64,000 bases of DNA, from assembly GCF_030408355.1 (NCBI RefSeq), contig NZ_CP046606.1:2311454-2375453 (forward strand), written 5' to 3'. A program made the position numbers and the translations under genes. The stretch comes from Corynebacterium afermentans subsp. afermentans. Its GTDB lineage: Bacteria > Actinomycetota > Actinomycetes > Mycobacteriales > Mycobacteriaceae. The notes beneath the pieces are model-generated. The model saw nothing but the letters and a program-made list of their open reading frames with translations, was not told where the DNA came from and made no database searches. Positions 33,053-42,094 of the stretch are shown piece by piece (within the stretch, counting starts at the first letter, position 1; each line of letters opens with the position of its first letter).

Positions 33053-34285
33053 CTACACAGCGGTGGAGCCGGTAGCGGGGGCGGCCGAAGGCTCGTCGAT
33101 AGGCGACTGCTTGTGGATCTTGCCCGACGCGAACTTGTTCACGATGAGCGCGACCGCGCCGTCGCCAGTGACGTTGGCGGCGGTGCCGAAGGAGTCGACC
33201 ACGATGTAGGACGCGATCATGAGCGAGAGCATCGAGTCGTCGAAGCCCAGGTTGGACTGCAGCAGGCCGGCAGCCGCCATGATGGCGCCGCCCGGCACGC
33301 CCGGGGCCGCGATCATCATGATGCCCAGCAGGAGGATGAAGCCGAAGATCTCGCTGCCAGAGACGTCCAGGCTGGCCATGTACACGATGGACAGCGTGTA
33401 GAGCATGATCTTCATCATCGAACCGGACAGCTGGATGGTGGCGCAAAGCGGGACCACGAAGCCGGCGACGTCCTCGTCCACGTTGTTTTTCAGCGTGGAC
33501 TCATAGGTGACCGGGATGCTCGCGGCGGACGACGAGGTGCCCAGGGCGGTGAAGTACGCCGGCAGCATGTTCTTCAGGGCCTTGAACGGGTTCACGCCCG
33601 CGACCGCGCCGGCAACCAAGTACTGCATCAGCACGATGGCCACGGTCATAACCACGGACAGCAGCAGCACCACACCCATGGCGGCCATGGTGTCGCCGAA
33701 GTTCTCGTTCATGCCCAGGCCCAGGAAGGTGCCGAAGATGTACAGCGGCAGCAGCGGAATCACGAACGTGACCACGACCTTGAGCACGACGTCGTTGAGC
33801 TCTTGCAGCACGTTGTGCAGGTTGTCGGACTTCACCGCCGTCATGGCCAGGCCCACCACGAACGCGAGCAGCAGCGAGGACATAATCGCCAGCGGCGGCG
33901 GCATCTCCACGGTGAAGTAGGGGGTCAGGCCACCCTCGTCCGGGTCGGCCACGTTGGTAATCAAGTCCCTGCCGGCCAGCAGCTTCGGGTACAGCGCGGT
34001 GCCGGTGCCCCAGGCGATCAGGCCGGAGATGACGGTGGAGCTGAAGGCCACGCCCGCGGTGATGCCCAGCCACTTGCCGGCGCCGCGGCCCAGGCCCGCG
34101 ATGGCGGGCGCGATGAGCGCGAAGATCAGCACCGGGACGAAGAAGCCGAGGAAGTTGGAGAACAGTCCGTTGAAGGTGATAAAGATGCGAGCAAGCCAGT
34201 CCGGGAAGAACAGGCTGCACAAGAACCCGAGGATGATGGCGACAACTACCCAGAAGAGTAGCGACCCTAAAAGCTTACTTTTCAT
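33053..34285 (-). CDS. Dicarboxylate/amino acid:cation symporter (DAACS)
   Basis: The 410-residue integral membrane protein belongs to the DAACS family (DctA, GltP, SstT), which takes up dicarboxylates or amino acids with sodium or protons. Seen: about eight hydrophobic segments, the serine-rich re-entrant loop TALGTSSSAASIPVTYEST near residue 265, LCATIQLSGSMMKIMLYTL near 305, and the second re-entrant loop GIMMIAAPGVPGGAIMAAAG near 335, followed by DSFGTAANVTGDGAVALIVN. ATG 34285 (MKSKLLG) is the natural start. The substrate cannot be decided. Terminator and parS lie downstream. Confidence 0.9.
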   Translation of the reverse strand: MKSKLLGSLLFWVVVAIILGFLCSLFFPDWLARIFITFNGLFSNFLGFFVPVLIFALIAPAIAGLGRGAGKWLGITAGVAFSSTVISGLIAWGTGTALYPKLLAGRDLITNVADPDEGGLTPYFTVEMPPPLAIMSSLLLAFVVGLAMTAVKSDNLHNVLQELNDVVLKVVVTFVIPLLPLYIFGTFLGLGMNENFGDTMAAMGVVLLLSVVMTVAIVLMQYLVAGAVAGVNPFKALKNMLPAYFTALGTSSSAASIPVTYESTLKNNVDEDVAGFVVPLCATIQLSGSMMKIMLYTLSIVYMASLDVSGSEIFGFILLLGIMMIAAPGVPGGAIMAAAGLLQSNLGFDDSMLSLMIASYIVVDSFGTAANVTGDGAVALIVNKFASGKIHKQSPIDEPSAAPATGSTAV

Positions 34286-34372
34286 GTGTCCAGAGTAGCC
34301 GGTGATTATACAGCAGACTGCATTTTTGGGGGCTTTTCTTTCGTGTCTACCCTCGCCGTATGCTTGGGAGCC

Positions 34373-34822
34373 ATGAGCCCGTTTGAAAATATGAGCACTC
34401 TCAACGTCGTCGTCGGCATTATCTTTATCCTGCTGACCCTGCTTTTGCTCATCCCCGGCGCGCTGGCCTCTCTGGGCAACCTGCCGGGCAACAAGTGGTT
34501 CGGTCTGCACGTTCCGGCGGTGCGCAAGGACCGCGCGATTTGGGACCAGGCCCACAAGGTTGCCGGCCCGTTCTGGGTGTTGGCGGGTGTGGCGCTGGCG
34601 TTCGGCGCGGCGTTTTCCTTCATCGCCTCCGGGTGGATGTGGGTGCCGCCGGCGGTGGCGTTGGTGGCGGCCGTCGTCGCGGCGTCGTTGGGCGGCAACT
34701 TCGGCGCGCGTGCGGCCGCGGCGGTGGAGCAGGCGCGTGAGAAGCAGGCGGATGAGCCCAAGCCCGCAGTGAACATCGATGCTTTGCGACGAGCCGCCGG
34801 CCACGCCGACGAACAGAAGTAG
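34373..34822 (+). CDS. SdpI/YhfL-family membrane protein
   Basis: The 149-residue product has three hydrophobic segments and the family signature GNKWFGLHVPAVRKDRAIWD followed by QAHKVAGPFW near residues 40-70. Known: SdpI-like proteins are small membrane proteins; SdpI itself gives immunity to the SdpC toxin in Bacillus, but most actinobacterial members have no assigned role. ATG 34373 has GGGAG four bases upstream; an open frame continues to 34286 but overlaps the divergent transporter promoter. It precedes the small HTH gene by 6 bases. Confidence 0.75.
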   Translation: MSPFENMSTLNVVVGIIFILLTLLLLIPGALASLGNLPGNKWFGLHVPAVRKDRAIWDQAHKVAGPFWVLAGVALAFGAAFSFIASGWMWVPPAVALVAAVVAASLGGNFGARAAAAVEQAREKQADEPKPAVNIDALRRAAGHADEQK

Positions 34823-34828
34823 GTGTCC

Positions 34829-35038
34829 ATGACCTGGCAAGAAGCGATCCTGACCGTGTTGCGCAAGGCGGGCGAGCCGATGGCGTATAAGGACATTGCC
34901 GCCGAGATCGTCCGCCGCGGTTTAGTGGATGCCCCGCACATGAACCCGGAGATTGCCACCCACGCCGCCATTACCGGCCTGAAGGTGGACGGCGTGGTCG
35001 CCTCAGCGCCACGCGGAAAGTACCGTCTCCCTGAATAA
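34829..35038 (+). CDS. HARE-HTH domain protein
   Basis: The 69-residue product is a single winged-helix HARE-HTH domain. Seen: TWQEAILTVLRKAGEPMAYK, DIAAEIVRRGL and PRGKYRLPE at the end. Known: HARE-HTH occurs in RNA polymerase delta, restriction enzymes and ASXL proteins and is thought to bind DNA. A GTG at 34823 could add two residues. It lies 6 bases after the SdpI-like gene and directly upstream of the trp leader, but a role in trp control is not indicated. Confidence 0.75.
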   Translation: MTWQEAILTVLRKAGEPMAYKDIAAEIVRRGLVDAPHMNPEIATHAAITGLKVDGVVASAPRGKYRLPE

Positions 35039-35064
35039 AAAGCGCCCCGGAGTTTCGGTTCCGC

Positions 35065-35070
35065 TATAGT
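35065..35070 (+). promoter_or_regulatory. trp operon promoter -10 box
   Basis: Seen: TATAGT at 35065-35070. The expected transcription start is near 35077, one or two bases before the GTG at 35079, so the leader transcript may start almost at its start codon. Confidence 0.6.
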
Positions 35071-35078
35071 TGTCAATT

Positions 35079-35120
35079 GTGACGTACATGATTTCTTTGA
35101 ACTGGTGGTGGCTCGCCTAA
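35079..35120 (+). CDS. trpL: trp operon leader peptide
   Basis: Seen: GTG 35079 opens a 13-codon frame reading (M)TYMISLNWWWLA with three consecutive Trp codons at 35103-35111 and TAA at 35118. An ATG at 35088 is an alternative start. Known: stalling at Trp codons when charged tRNA-Trp is scarce prevents the downstream terminator from forming. The lack of a ribosome site and the promoter position favour a leaderless mRNA starting at GTG. Confidence 0.9.
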   Translation: MTYMISLNWWWLA

Positions 35121-35144
35121 CTGGCGCGCCCCCTTCGAAGTCAC

Positions 35145-35184
35145 GGCCCGCCAGCTTGCACCCCAAGCGCCGCGGGCCTTTTTT
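35145..35184 (+). terminator. trp attenuator
   Basis: Seen: GGCCCGC at 35145-35151 pairs with GCGGGCC at 35172-35178, with an inner stem GCTTG/CAAGC, followed by six T. An upstream CGCC-TAACT-GGCG hairpin overlaps the leader stop codon and can compete. The trpE start lies 40 bases downstream. Confidence 0.9.
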
Positions 35185-35223
35185 CACCCTCGGTGCAATG
35201 AATACGACAGAACCGAGGACCAC

Positions 35224-36726
35224 ATGCATTACACCCACCGCGAGGTGCGCTACCACGAGGACGTGGCCAGCCTCTTCGCCCACATCGGTGGACTCGACGC
35301 GGAAGATTCCGTGCTGCTCGAGTCCGCCGACATCACCACCCGTAACGGCCTGCAATCCGTGGCGGTCCTGCGCGCGTCTGTGCGCGTGACCTGCACCGGC
35401 AACCGTGTGACCGTAGAGCCGCTGACCCCATCCGGCGAGGTCATCACAGCGGACCTTGGACTGGAGGAGTACCGGGTGGGGGAGGGCGTTTACGAGTTTC
35501 CCGCATCCATGGCCGCGGACGAGCGCGAGCGTCTCACCGCCCCGTCTTCCGCGGACGTGCTCCGTGCGCTGACCACGCGCGCCGGTTACGGCAACGAGGA
35601 CTTCCCGTTTCTCGCCGGCGGCTTCGCCTACGACTACCTGGACTCTTTCGAGCCGCTGCCCTCTGTGGAGGTCGGCCCGAACACCTACCCGGACTTCCAG
35701 TTCGTGCTCGCCGAGGTTCTCCTGCGCATCAACCATGAAACATCCACGGCGTATCTCGCGGGCGTCGATGCGCATGGTGCTGGCATCGATCTTGAGCCGC
35801 TCGCGTCGCTTATCGACGCCCCCGTGCCCGCCTACGAACCAACCACCGGGGAGGCGAAGTGTGCCGTCGTCAAGGCGACTGTGCCCGACGCCGAATTCCG
35901 CGCGGACGTGGAGGGGCTGAAAGAGCACATCGCGAACGGGGACATCTACCAGGTGGTGCCGGCGCGGGCGTTCACGGCGGAGTGCGCGGACGCGTTCGGG
36001 GCGTACCGCCGGCTGCGGGAGTCTAACCCCTCGCCGTACATGTTCTACCTGCGCGGGCCCGGCTACGAGCTCTTCGGCGCCTCGCCGGAGTCCAACCTGA
36101 AGTTCGACCACGCAACGCGCCAGGTGGAGCTGTACCCGATCGCCGGTACGCGCCCGCGCGGGCTGAATCCAGACGAGACGGTCAACCACGAGCTGGACAC
36201 GCGCATGGAGCTGCAGCTTCGCACCGACGCCAAGGAGGTCGCGGAGCACACCATGCTTGTGGACCTGGCGCGAAACGACATGGCGCGCGTGGCCGAGCCC
36301 CGCACCCGGCGAGTGCGCGAGCTGCTGCAGGTGGACCGCTATTCCCGCGTGATGCACCTGGTCAGCCGGGTCACCGCGACGCTTGCCTCAGACCTAGACG
36401 CGCTGGACGCCTACCGCGCCTGCATGAACATGGGCACGCTCACCGGCGCCCCGAAGCTACGCGCGACAGAGCTGTTACGCGGGGTGGAGGGCACCCGCCG
36501 CGGCTCCTACGGCGGGGCGGTGGGCTACCTGCATGGCAGCGGCGACTTCGACACCTGCATTGTCATCCGCTCCGCGTTCGTGGCCGACGGCGTCGCCACG
36601 GTGCAGGCCGGCGCGGGCGTGGTGCGCGACTCTATCCCGCAGGCCGAGGCCGACGAGACCCTGCACAAGGCCTACGCGGTGCTCCAGGCACTTGCCGCGG
36701 GCCGCGAATTGGAGGTGCGCAAGTGA
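35224..36726 (+). CDS. trpE: Anthranilate synthase component I
   Basis: The 500-residue protein converts chorismate to anthranilate with ammonia delivered by TrpG. Seen: the tryptophan-binding LLES motif in DSVLLESADITTRNG near residue 25, so feedback inhibition is expected; GDIYQVVPARAF near 245; FGASPESNLKFDHATRQVEL near 285; IAGTRPRG near 305; and MGTLTGAPKLRATELLRG near 415. ATG 35224 is preceded by GAGGA. First structural gene of the operon; its stop overlaps the trpG GTG start. Confidence 0.97.
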   Translation: MHYTHREVRYHEDVASLFAHIGGLDAEDSVLLESADITTRNGLQSVAVLRASVRVTCTGNRVTVEPLTPSGEVITADLGLEEYRVGEGVYEFPASMAADERERLTAPSSADVLRALTTRAGYGNEDFPFLAGGFAYDYLDSFEPLPSVEVGPNTYPDFQFVLAEVLLRINHETSTAYLAGVDAHGAGIDLEPLASLIDAPVPAYEPTTGEAKCAVVKATVPDAEFRADVEGLKEHIANGDIYQVVPARAFTAECADAFGAYRRLRESNPSPYMFYLRGPGYELFGASPESNLKFDHATRQVELYPIAGTRPRGLNPDETVNHELDTRMELQLRTDAKEVAEHTMLVDLARNDMARVAEPRTRRVRELLQVDRYSRVMHLVSRVTATLASDLDALDAYRACMNMGTLTGAPKLRATELLRGVEGTRRGSYGGAVGYLHGSGDFDTCIVIRSAFVADGVATVQAGAGVVRDSIPQAEADETLHKAYAVLQALAAGRELEVRK

Positions 36727-37346
36727 TCGTTTTGCTGGATAACCAGGACTCTTTCGTTTACAACCTGGTCGACGCGCTCGCCGGCTTCGACACCGTGGTC
36801 TACCGCAACACCGTCTCCGCCGACACTGTGCTCGGCGGCGGGCTCGGCGCGGACCCGGAGCTCATCGTGCTCTCACCGGGTCCCGGCTACCCCGCGGACG
36901 CTGGCTGCATGATGGAAGTCATCGAGCGCGCCCAGGGCCGCATCCCCATTCTGGGCATCTGCCTGGGCTACCAGGCTCTCATCGAGCACTTCGGCGGGCA
37001 CGTCCAACCCTGCGGCCCCGAGCACGGCACCTCAGTTCCCATGAGGCTTACGGCGCCGCATCCGCTGTACCGCGGCCTCACGGTCGGCGTCGCTCCCGGC
37101 CAACCCGGCCTGGACGTGCCTGTTGCCCGCTACCACTCCCTAGGCGCGACCGAGGCACCCGCCGGGATCACGCCGCTCGCCTGGACGGACACCGCGATCG
37201 GCGAGGTGATCATGGCCGCCGAGACCGACGACGGCTACTCCATCGGCTTCCAATTCCACCCCGAATCCATCCTCACCCCCGCAGGGCCTCAGCTGTTGGA
37301 GCGATGCGTTGAACACCTGGTGCAGAAAGGACGCGACAATGGCTAA
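36723..37346 (+). CDS. trpG: Anthranilate synthase component II (glutamine amidotransferase)
   Basis: The 207-residue class I amidotransferase supplies ammonia from glutamine to TrpE. Seen: LLDNQDSFVYNLVDAL at the start, the nucleophile in GICLGYQALIEHFGG near residue 80, and FQFHPESILTP with the catalytic His/Glu near 180. The GTG start overlaps the trpE stop (GTGA), and its own stop overlaps the trpD start, so synthesis of the subunits is coupled. Confidence 0.97.
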   Translation: MIVLLDNQDSFVYNLVDALAGFDTVVYRNTVSADTVLGGGLGADPELIVLSPGPGYPADAGCMMEVIERAQGRIPILGICLGYQALIEHFGGHVQPCGPEHGTSVPMRLTAPHPLYRGLTVGVAPGQPGLDVPVARYHSLGATEAPAGITPLAWTDTAIGEVIMAAETDDGYSIGFQFHPESILTPAGPQLLERCVEHLVQKGRDNG

Positions 37347-38358
37347 CCACGTGGAGATTTTCCGCCGGTTCATCGACAACCCCGCCCCAACCTTGGAGGA
37401 CGCGGTTGAGGCGTTCACCCCGCTGACCGTCGGCGACTACGACGACGTCCACATCGCGGCACTGCTCGCCACCATCCGGACCCGCGGCGAGACCTTCGCC
37501 GACATCGCGGGTGCGGCGAAGGCGTTCCTCGCCGCGGGACGGCCCTTCCCGGTGACGGGCAAGGGGATCATGGACACGGCGGGCACCGGCGGCGACGGCG
37601 CCAACACCATCAACATCACCACCGCCGCCTCCCTCATCGCCGCCGCCGGCGGGGTGAAGATGATCAAGTGCGGCAACCGCTCGGTGTCCTCCAAGTCCGG
37701 CTCGGCCGATGTGCTGGAGGCGCTGAACATCCCGCTGGACCTCGACCCGGAGCGCGCGGTGCGCCAGTTCGAGTCCTCGAACTTCACGTTCCTGTTCGCC
37801 CCGGCGTATAATCCAGCGATCGCTTTCGTGCAACCGGTGCGGAAGAAACTTGGAGTGAGCACGCTATTTAATACGATGGGCCCATTATTGAGTCCCGCAA
37901 GACCTGAATTCCAAATAATGGGGATTGCCAATTATAAGCTTGCGACCACTATTGCGGAGACCATGAGATCGCTCGGCCGTTCCCGCGCGCTTGTAGTGCA
38001 CGGCGCCGGCACGGACGAGATCGCGGTCCACGGCGAGACCCTGGTCTGGGAGCTCAAGGACGGAGCGATTTCTCACTATACCGTGGAGCCGGCGGAGCTT
38101 GGCGTCGATAGGCATACGCTCGAGGACCTCCGCGGAGGCGACGGCGAGCACAACGCCGCCGCCATGCGCGCGACCTTCGCGGGGGAGGGGCCGGCCGCAC
38201 ACCGCGACGCCGTGGCCGTGAACGCGGGCGCGATGTTCTACCTCTACGGCATTGCGGATTCGCTCGCCGAGGGCACCGCGCATGCGAAGCAGTTGCTTGC
38301 CGACGGCTCCGTGTCCCAGTGGCTCACCACCCACGAGGAGGCGGACTACAGTGGCTAA
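37339..38358 (+). CDS. trpD: Anthranilate phosphoribosyltransferase
   Basis: The 339-residue enzyme transfers phosphoribose to anthranilate. Seen: DTAGTGGDGANTINITTAAS near residue 75-95, the PRPP-binding loop; KCGNRSVSSKSGSADVLE near 110; and NTMGPLLSPA near 180. ATG 37339 with GAAAGG upstream overlaps the end of trpG. Codons between about 37855 and 37965 (LFNTMGPLL to TTIAETMRS) are AT-rich compared with the rest of the gene, which hints at a converted patch. Confidence 0.97.
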   Translation: MANHVEIFRRFIDNPAPTLEDAVEAFTPLTVGDYDDVHIAALLATIRTRGETFADIAGAAKAFLAAGRPFPVTGKGIMDTAGTGGDGANTINITTAASLIAAAGGVKMIKCGNRSVSSKSGSADVLEALNIPLDLDPERAVRQFESSNFTFLFAPAYNPAIAFVQPVRKKLGVSTLFNTMGPLLSPARPEFQIMGIANYKLATTIAETMRSLGRSRALVVHGAGTDEIAVHGETLVWELKDGAISHYTVEPAELGVDRHTLEDLRGGDGEHNAAAMRATFAGEGPAAHRDAVAVNAGAMFYLYGIADSLAEGTAHAKQLLADGSVSQWLTTHEEADYSG

Positions 38359-39712
38359 GATTTTGACCGAAATCGTGGCGAACCGACAACGTCACATTGA
38401 CGGAATTAGACAACGTATCGGTCACGTTGCTTTCGACACGTTACGTTATTCTGAGCGGTCCCTCTACGACGCTCTGGCCGCCCCGGGCGCCTCCTACATC
38501 ATGGAGTGCAAGTCCGCCTCGCCCTCGCTCGGCACGATCCGCGAGGACTACAAGCCGGGGGAGATCGCGAGCATCTACTCGCGCTACGCCTCGGCGATCT
38601 CAGTACTGTGCGAGCCCGACTACTTCGGCGGGAACTACGACCACCTCGCCACCGTCGCCGCCACCACGCACCTGCCTGTGCTGTGCAAGGACTTCATCGT
38701 CGACGAGGTGCAAATCTACGCCGCCCGCTACTTCGGCGCGGACGCGGTGCTGCTGATGCTGTCGGTGCTCTCGGACGAGGAGTACACGCACCTGGCCTCG
38801 GTCGCGGAATCGCTGCGCATGGACGTGCTCACCGAAGTCATCGACGAGGACGAGGCCGCGCGGGCCGCGAAGTTGGGCGCCAGGATCTTCGGCGTGAACC
38901 ACCGCAACCTCCACGACCTTTCCATCGACCTCGACCGCTCCGCCCGCCTGGCCGCACTCGCTCCGGCCGGGGCAGTGGTGGTGGCCGAATCCGGTATTCG
39001 CGGCGCCGCGACCGTTCGCCGGCTCGGCGGACACTCGGACGCGTTCCTTGTCGGCTCGCAGCTGACCTCCCAGCCGGACATCGACCGCGCCTGCCGCGAT
39101 CTGGTGTACGGGCCGAACAAGGTCTGCGGCCTGCGTTCCGCATCCGCTGCCCAAGCGGCGAAGACGGCCGGCGCGGTCTACGGCGGCCTGATCTTCGAGG
39201 AAGCCTCCCCACGCAATGTTTCACGTGAAACGGCCACGGAGATCATCGCCGCGGAGCCGGGGCTGGACTACGTTGCGGTGTCGCGCCGCACCGAGGGCTA
39301 CGACCACCTAGTCCAGCCCGGCATCACCGCTGTGCAGGTCCACGCCCCATACCAGGGCTCGATCGAGGCGGAGCACGCGTTGATCGCGCGCGTCCGCGAT
39401 GAGGTCGAGGTCCAGGTGTGGCGCGCAGTCGACATGACCGGGCCCAATGATGCGGCGGGCGTGGCGGAGCTCGTCGATAAGCTTGTGCTCGATTCCGGCG
39501 CCGGCGGGACGGGGGAGCGCTTCGACTGGTCGCGCATTCCCACCACCGACGCGCTGCTCGCCGGCGGCCTGACCCCCGACAACCTCACCGACGCGCTGCG
39601 TACCGGCTGCTCCGGCCTCGACCTCAACTCCGGCTTCGAAGACCCCCGCGGCCACAAGGACGCCGCCGCCTTGCGACGAGGCTTCGCCACCGTCCGCAAT
39701 TTCCACACTTAA
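38351..39712 (+). CDS. trpCF: Bifunctional indole-3-glycerol-phosphate synthase / phosphoribosylanthranilate isomerase
   Basis: The 453-residue fusion catalyses two consecutive steps. Seen: the TrpC half has [18 protein letters not shown] near 48, [20 protein letters not shown] near 112, [13 protein letters not shown] near 183 and VAESGIRG near 213; the TrpF half begins near 255 with [20 protein letters not shown] and ends with [10 protein letters not shown] and [18 protein letters not shown] 38351 overlaps the trpD stop. The first 35 codons are AT-rich. A parS-like site lies inside the gene, encoding NVSRET at the domain junction. Confidence 0.96.
   Translation: MAKILTEIVANRQRHIDGIRQRIGHVAFDTLRYSERSLYDALAAPGASYIMECKSASPSLGTIREDYKPGEIASIYSRYASAISVLCEPDYFGGNYDHLATVAATTHLPVLCKDFIVDEVQIYAARYFGADAVLLMLSVLSDEEYTHLASVAESLRMDVLTEVIDEDEAARAAKLGARIFGVNHRNLHDLSIDLDRSARLAALAPAGAVVVAESGIRGAATVRRLGGHSDAFLVGSQLTSQPDIDRACRDLVYGPNKVCGLRSASAAQAAKTAGAVYGGLIFEEASPRNVSRETATEIIAAEPGLDYVAVSRRTEGYDHLVQPGITAVQVHAPYQGSIEAEHALIARVRDEVEVQVWRAVDMTGPNDAAGVAELVDKLVLDSGAGGTGERFDWSRIPTTDALLAGGLTPDNLTDALRTGCSGLDLNSGFEDPRGHKDAAALRRGFATVRNFHT
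39217..39232. promoter_or_regulatory. parS-like site inside trpCF (15/16)
   Basis: Seen: TGTTTCACGTGAAACG in the coding sequence of trpCF, near the junction of its two domains. Confidence 0.85.
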
Positions 39713-39722
39713 GGACAAAAAC

Positions 39723-40916
39723 ATGACCCTGCTCCCTGCCTACTACGGCGAGTTCGGCGGACAGTTCGTCCCCGAGTCGCTCATCCCGGCGCTCGACCAG
39801 CTTGAGCGAGCCTTCGTCGACGCGTTCAACGACGAGGCGTTCATGGCCGAATACCGCGGCCTGCTCCGCGACTACCTCGGCCGACCCACCCCGCTCACCG
39901 AGTGCCGCAACCTGCCGCTGGAAGGCAACGCGCGCATCTTCCTCAAGCGCGAGGACCTCGTCCACGGCGGCGCGCACAAAACGAACCAGGTGATCGGCCA
40001 GGCGCTGCTTGCCAAGCAGATGGGCAAGACCCGCATCATCGCGGAGACCGGCGCGGGCCAGCACGGCACCGCCACCGCGCTCGCCTGCGCGCTGCTCGGC
40101 CTGGAGTGCGTGATCTACATGGGCAAGACCGACATGGAGCGCCAGGCGCCGAACGTCTACCGCATGCGGTTGATGGGCGCGGAGGTCGTCGGAGTGGAAT
40201 CCGGCGCGGGCACGCTCAAAGACGCGGTGAACGAGGCGCTCCGCGACTGGACCGCCACCTTCCACGAATCCCACTACCTCCTTGGCACCGCGGCCGGGCC
40301 GCACCCGTTCCCGAAGATCGTCAAAGAGTTCCACCGCGTGATCTCCACCGAGGCCCGCGCCCAGATCCTCGAACGCACCGACCGACTCCCGGACGTCGTG
40401 GTCGCCTGCGTCGGCGGCGGCTCCAACGCGATTGGCACATTCGCCGACTTCATCGACGACACCAGTGTCGAGCTCGTCGGCGCCGAGCCCGGGGGAGAGG
40501 GCTTCGGCCTCGGCGCCCACGGCGCGGCCATCGCCCAGGGCACGACCGGCCTGCTCCACGGCACGTACTCCTACCTGATGTGCGACGAGGACGGCCAGGT
40601 GCAGGATTCCTACTCCATCTCCGCCGGCCTGGACTACCCGGGCGTGGGCCCGGAGCACGCGCACCTGGCCAAGTCCGGCCGCGCGAAGTACGTGCCCGTC
40701 ACCGACGACGAGGCCCTCGACGCCTTCCAGGCACTGTCGCGCCACGAGGGCATCATCCCCGCGCTCGAGTCCTCCCACGCTCTCGCCTACGCCCTCAAGC
40801 GTGTCGCCGACCACCCCGCCGGCGCGGAGCCGCTGCACATCCTGGTCACCCTGTCCGGCCGCGGCGACAAAGACATCGCCCACGTGCGAGCTTCGCTCGA
40901 CAAGAAGGAGAAGTAA
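39723..40916 (+). CDS. trpB: Tryptophan synthase beta chain
   Basis: The 397-residue PLP enzyme joins indole and serine. Seen: [20 protein letters not shown] at the start, the PLP lysine in [20 protein letters not shown] near residue 83, the GAGQHG loop near 106, and the phosphate-binding [10 protein letters not shown] near 227. ATG 39723 follows AAGGACAAAAAC, 10 bases after trpCF. Its stop abuts the trpA start with no gap. Confidence 0.97.
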   Translation: MTLLPAYYGEFGGQFVPESLIPALDQLERAFVDAFNDEAFMAEYRGLLRDYLGRPTPLTECRNLPLEGNARIFLKREDLVHGGAHKTNQVIGQALLAKQMGKTRIIAETGAGQHGTATALACALLGLECVIYMGKTDMERQAPNVYRMRLMGAEVVGVESGAGTLKDAVNEALRDWTATFHESHYLLGTAAGPHPFPKIVKEFHRVISTEARAQILERTDRLPDVVVACVGGGSNAIGTFADFIDDTSVELVGAEPGGEGFGLGAHGAAIAQGTTGLLHGTYSYLMCDEDGQVQDSYSISAGLDYPGVGPEHAHLAKSGRAKYVPVTDDEALDAFQALSRHEGIIPALESSHALAYALKRVADHPAGAEPLHILVTLSGRGDKDIAHVRASLDKKEK

Positions 40917-41732
40917 ATGAACCGCTACGACAAGCTCTTCGCTAAAGTAGAAGGCGCGTTCGTGCCCTTCATCATGCTCTCGGACCCGACCCCGGAGGAC
41001 GCGGTGGAGATCGTCTCCGCCGTCGTCGATGCCGGCGCGAACGCCGTTGAGCTCGGCGTGCCGTTCTCCGACCCCGTCGCAGATGGCCCCGCCATTCAGG
41101 GTGCGCATGTGAGGGCGTTGGCGGGCGGAGCAACCGTCGATAAGGCGATTGCGCAAATCCGCACCATCCGCAGCCGCTACCCGGAGCTGCCCATCGGCAT
41201 GCTGGTGTACGGCAACGTCGCGCACAAGCGCGGCCTCGAGCGCTTCTACGGCGAGTTCAAGGAGGCAGGTGCGGACAGCATTTTGCTTCCCGACGTCCCC
41301 GTGCGCGAATCCGCCCCCTTCAGCGCAGCCGCCACCGCGGCCGGCATCGACCCAATCTACATCGCCCCGGCGAAGGCGTCGAAGGCCACGCTCGAGGCTG
41401 TGGCCGCGAACTCGCGCGGCTACATCTACGCCATCTCCCGCGACGGCGTGACCGGTGCGGACAAGGAGGCGACGGTGGAGGGCCTGCGCGAGGTCGTCGA
41501 CAATGTGCAGAAGTTCGGCGGGCCGCCGGTGCTACTGGGCTTCGGCATCTCGAAGCCACAGCACGTGCGCGACGCGATCGCCGCGGGGGCCGCGGGTGCG
41601 ATCACCGGCTCGGCCATCACCACCATCATCGACACGTACATCGAGGGTAACCGTGTGACCGACATGGACGCGCTGAAAACCGAGCTGAGTGAGTACGTCA
41701 CCGCGATGAAGGGCGCTACGATCGCATCATGA
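40917..41732 (+). CDS. trpA: Tryptophan synthase alpha chain
   Basis: The 271-residue subunit cleaves indole-3-glycerol phosphate and passes indole to TrpB. Seen: FIMLSDPTPEDAVEIVSAVV near residue 18, ELGVPFSDPVADGPAIQGAH with the catalytic acid near 45, LLPDVPVRES with the second acid near 120, and LLGFGISKPQHVRDAIAAGA near 205. The stop overlaps the ATG of the Rieske gene (ATGA). Confidence 0.97.
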   Translation: MNRYDKLFAKVEGAFVPFIMLSDPTPEDAVEIVSAVVDAGANAVELGVPFSDPVADGPAIQGAHVRALAGGATVDKAIAQIRTIRSRYPELPIGMLVYGNVAHKRGLERFYGEFKEAGADSILLPDVPVRESAPFSAAATAAGIDPIYIAPAKASKATLEAVAANSRGYIYAISRDGVTGADKEATVEGLREVVDNVQKFGGPPVLLGFGISKPQHVRDAIAAGAAGAITGSAITTIIDTYIEGNRVTDMDALKTELSEYVTAMKGATIAS

Positions 41733-42094
41733 CCTGTTCACGACGCATGTTCCTGCTCGGCACCGCAACCACGTTTGCCGGTGCGTTCCTCGCCGCCTGC
41801 GGAGAGGCGGCCCCCGAAGAAGTTGCCAAGACCGACGTGCCCGTCGGCTCTGCGGTGATCCTGGATAAGTTCATCATCGCCCAGCCCACCGCCGGCACCT
41901 ACGTGGCCTACTCGAGTGTGTGCCCGCACCAGCAGAAGAAGATCACCAAGGTCGAGGGCGACACCGTCAAGTGCACCGCCCACGGCTCGGTGTTCAACAT
42001 CGCCGACGGCGCCCGCGTCTCCGGCCCGGCCGTCACAGGGATGCGCGAGGTCTCAGTGACCGACGGCGGCGACAAAGTCTCCGTTTCCGAGTAA
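41729..42094 (+). CDS. Rieske [2Fe-2S] Tat lipoprotein
   Basis: The 121-residue protein is exported and lipid-anchored. Seen: a Tat-type signal SRRMFLLGTATTFAGAFLAA with a lipobox LAAC, then a compact Rieske domain with the cluster ligands CPH near residue 67 and CTAHGS near 84, and no extra catalytic domain. Known: such proteins are small electron carriers at the outer face of the membrane. ATG overlaps the trpA stop, so it is co-translated with the trp operon; a link to tryptophan synthesis is not known. Confidence 0.85.
   Translation: MTCSRRMFLLGTATTFAGAFLAACGEAAPEEVAKTDVPVGSAVILDKFIIAQPTAGTYVAYSSVCPHQQKKITKVEGDTVKCTAHGSVFNIADGARVSGPAVTGMREVSVTDGGDKVSVSE

Noticed and set aside
34306-36357. 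683-codon open frame on the minus strand over the trp leader and trpE
   Set aside because: It crosses the clear trp promoter, leader and trpE and has no recognisable motif.
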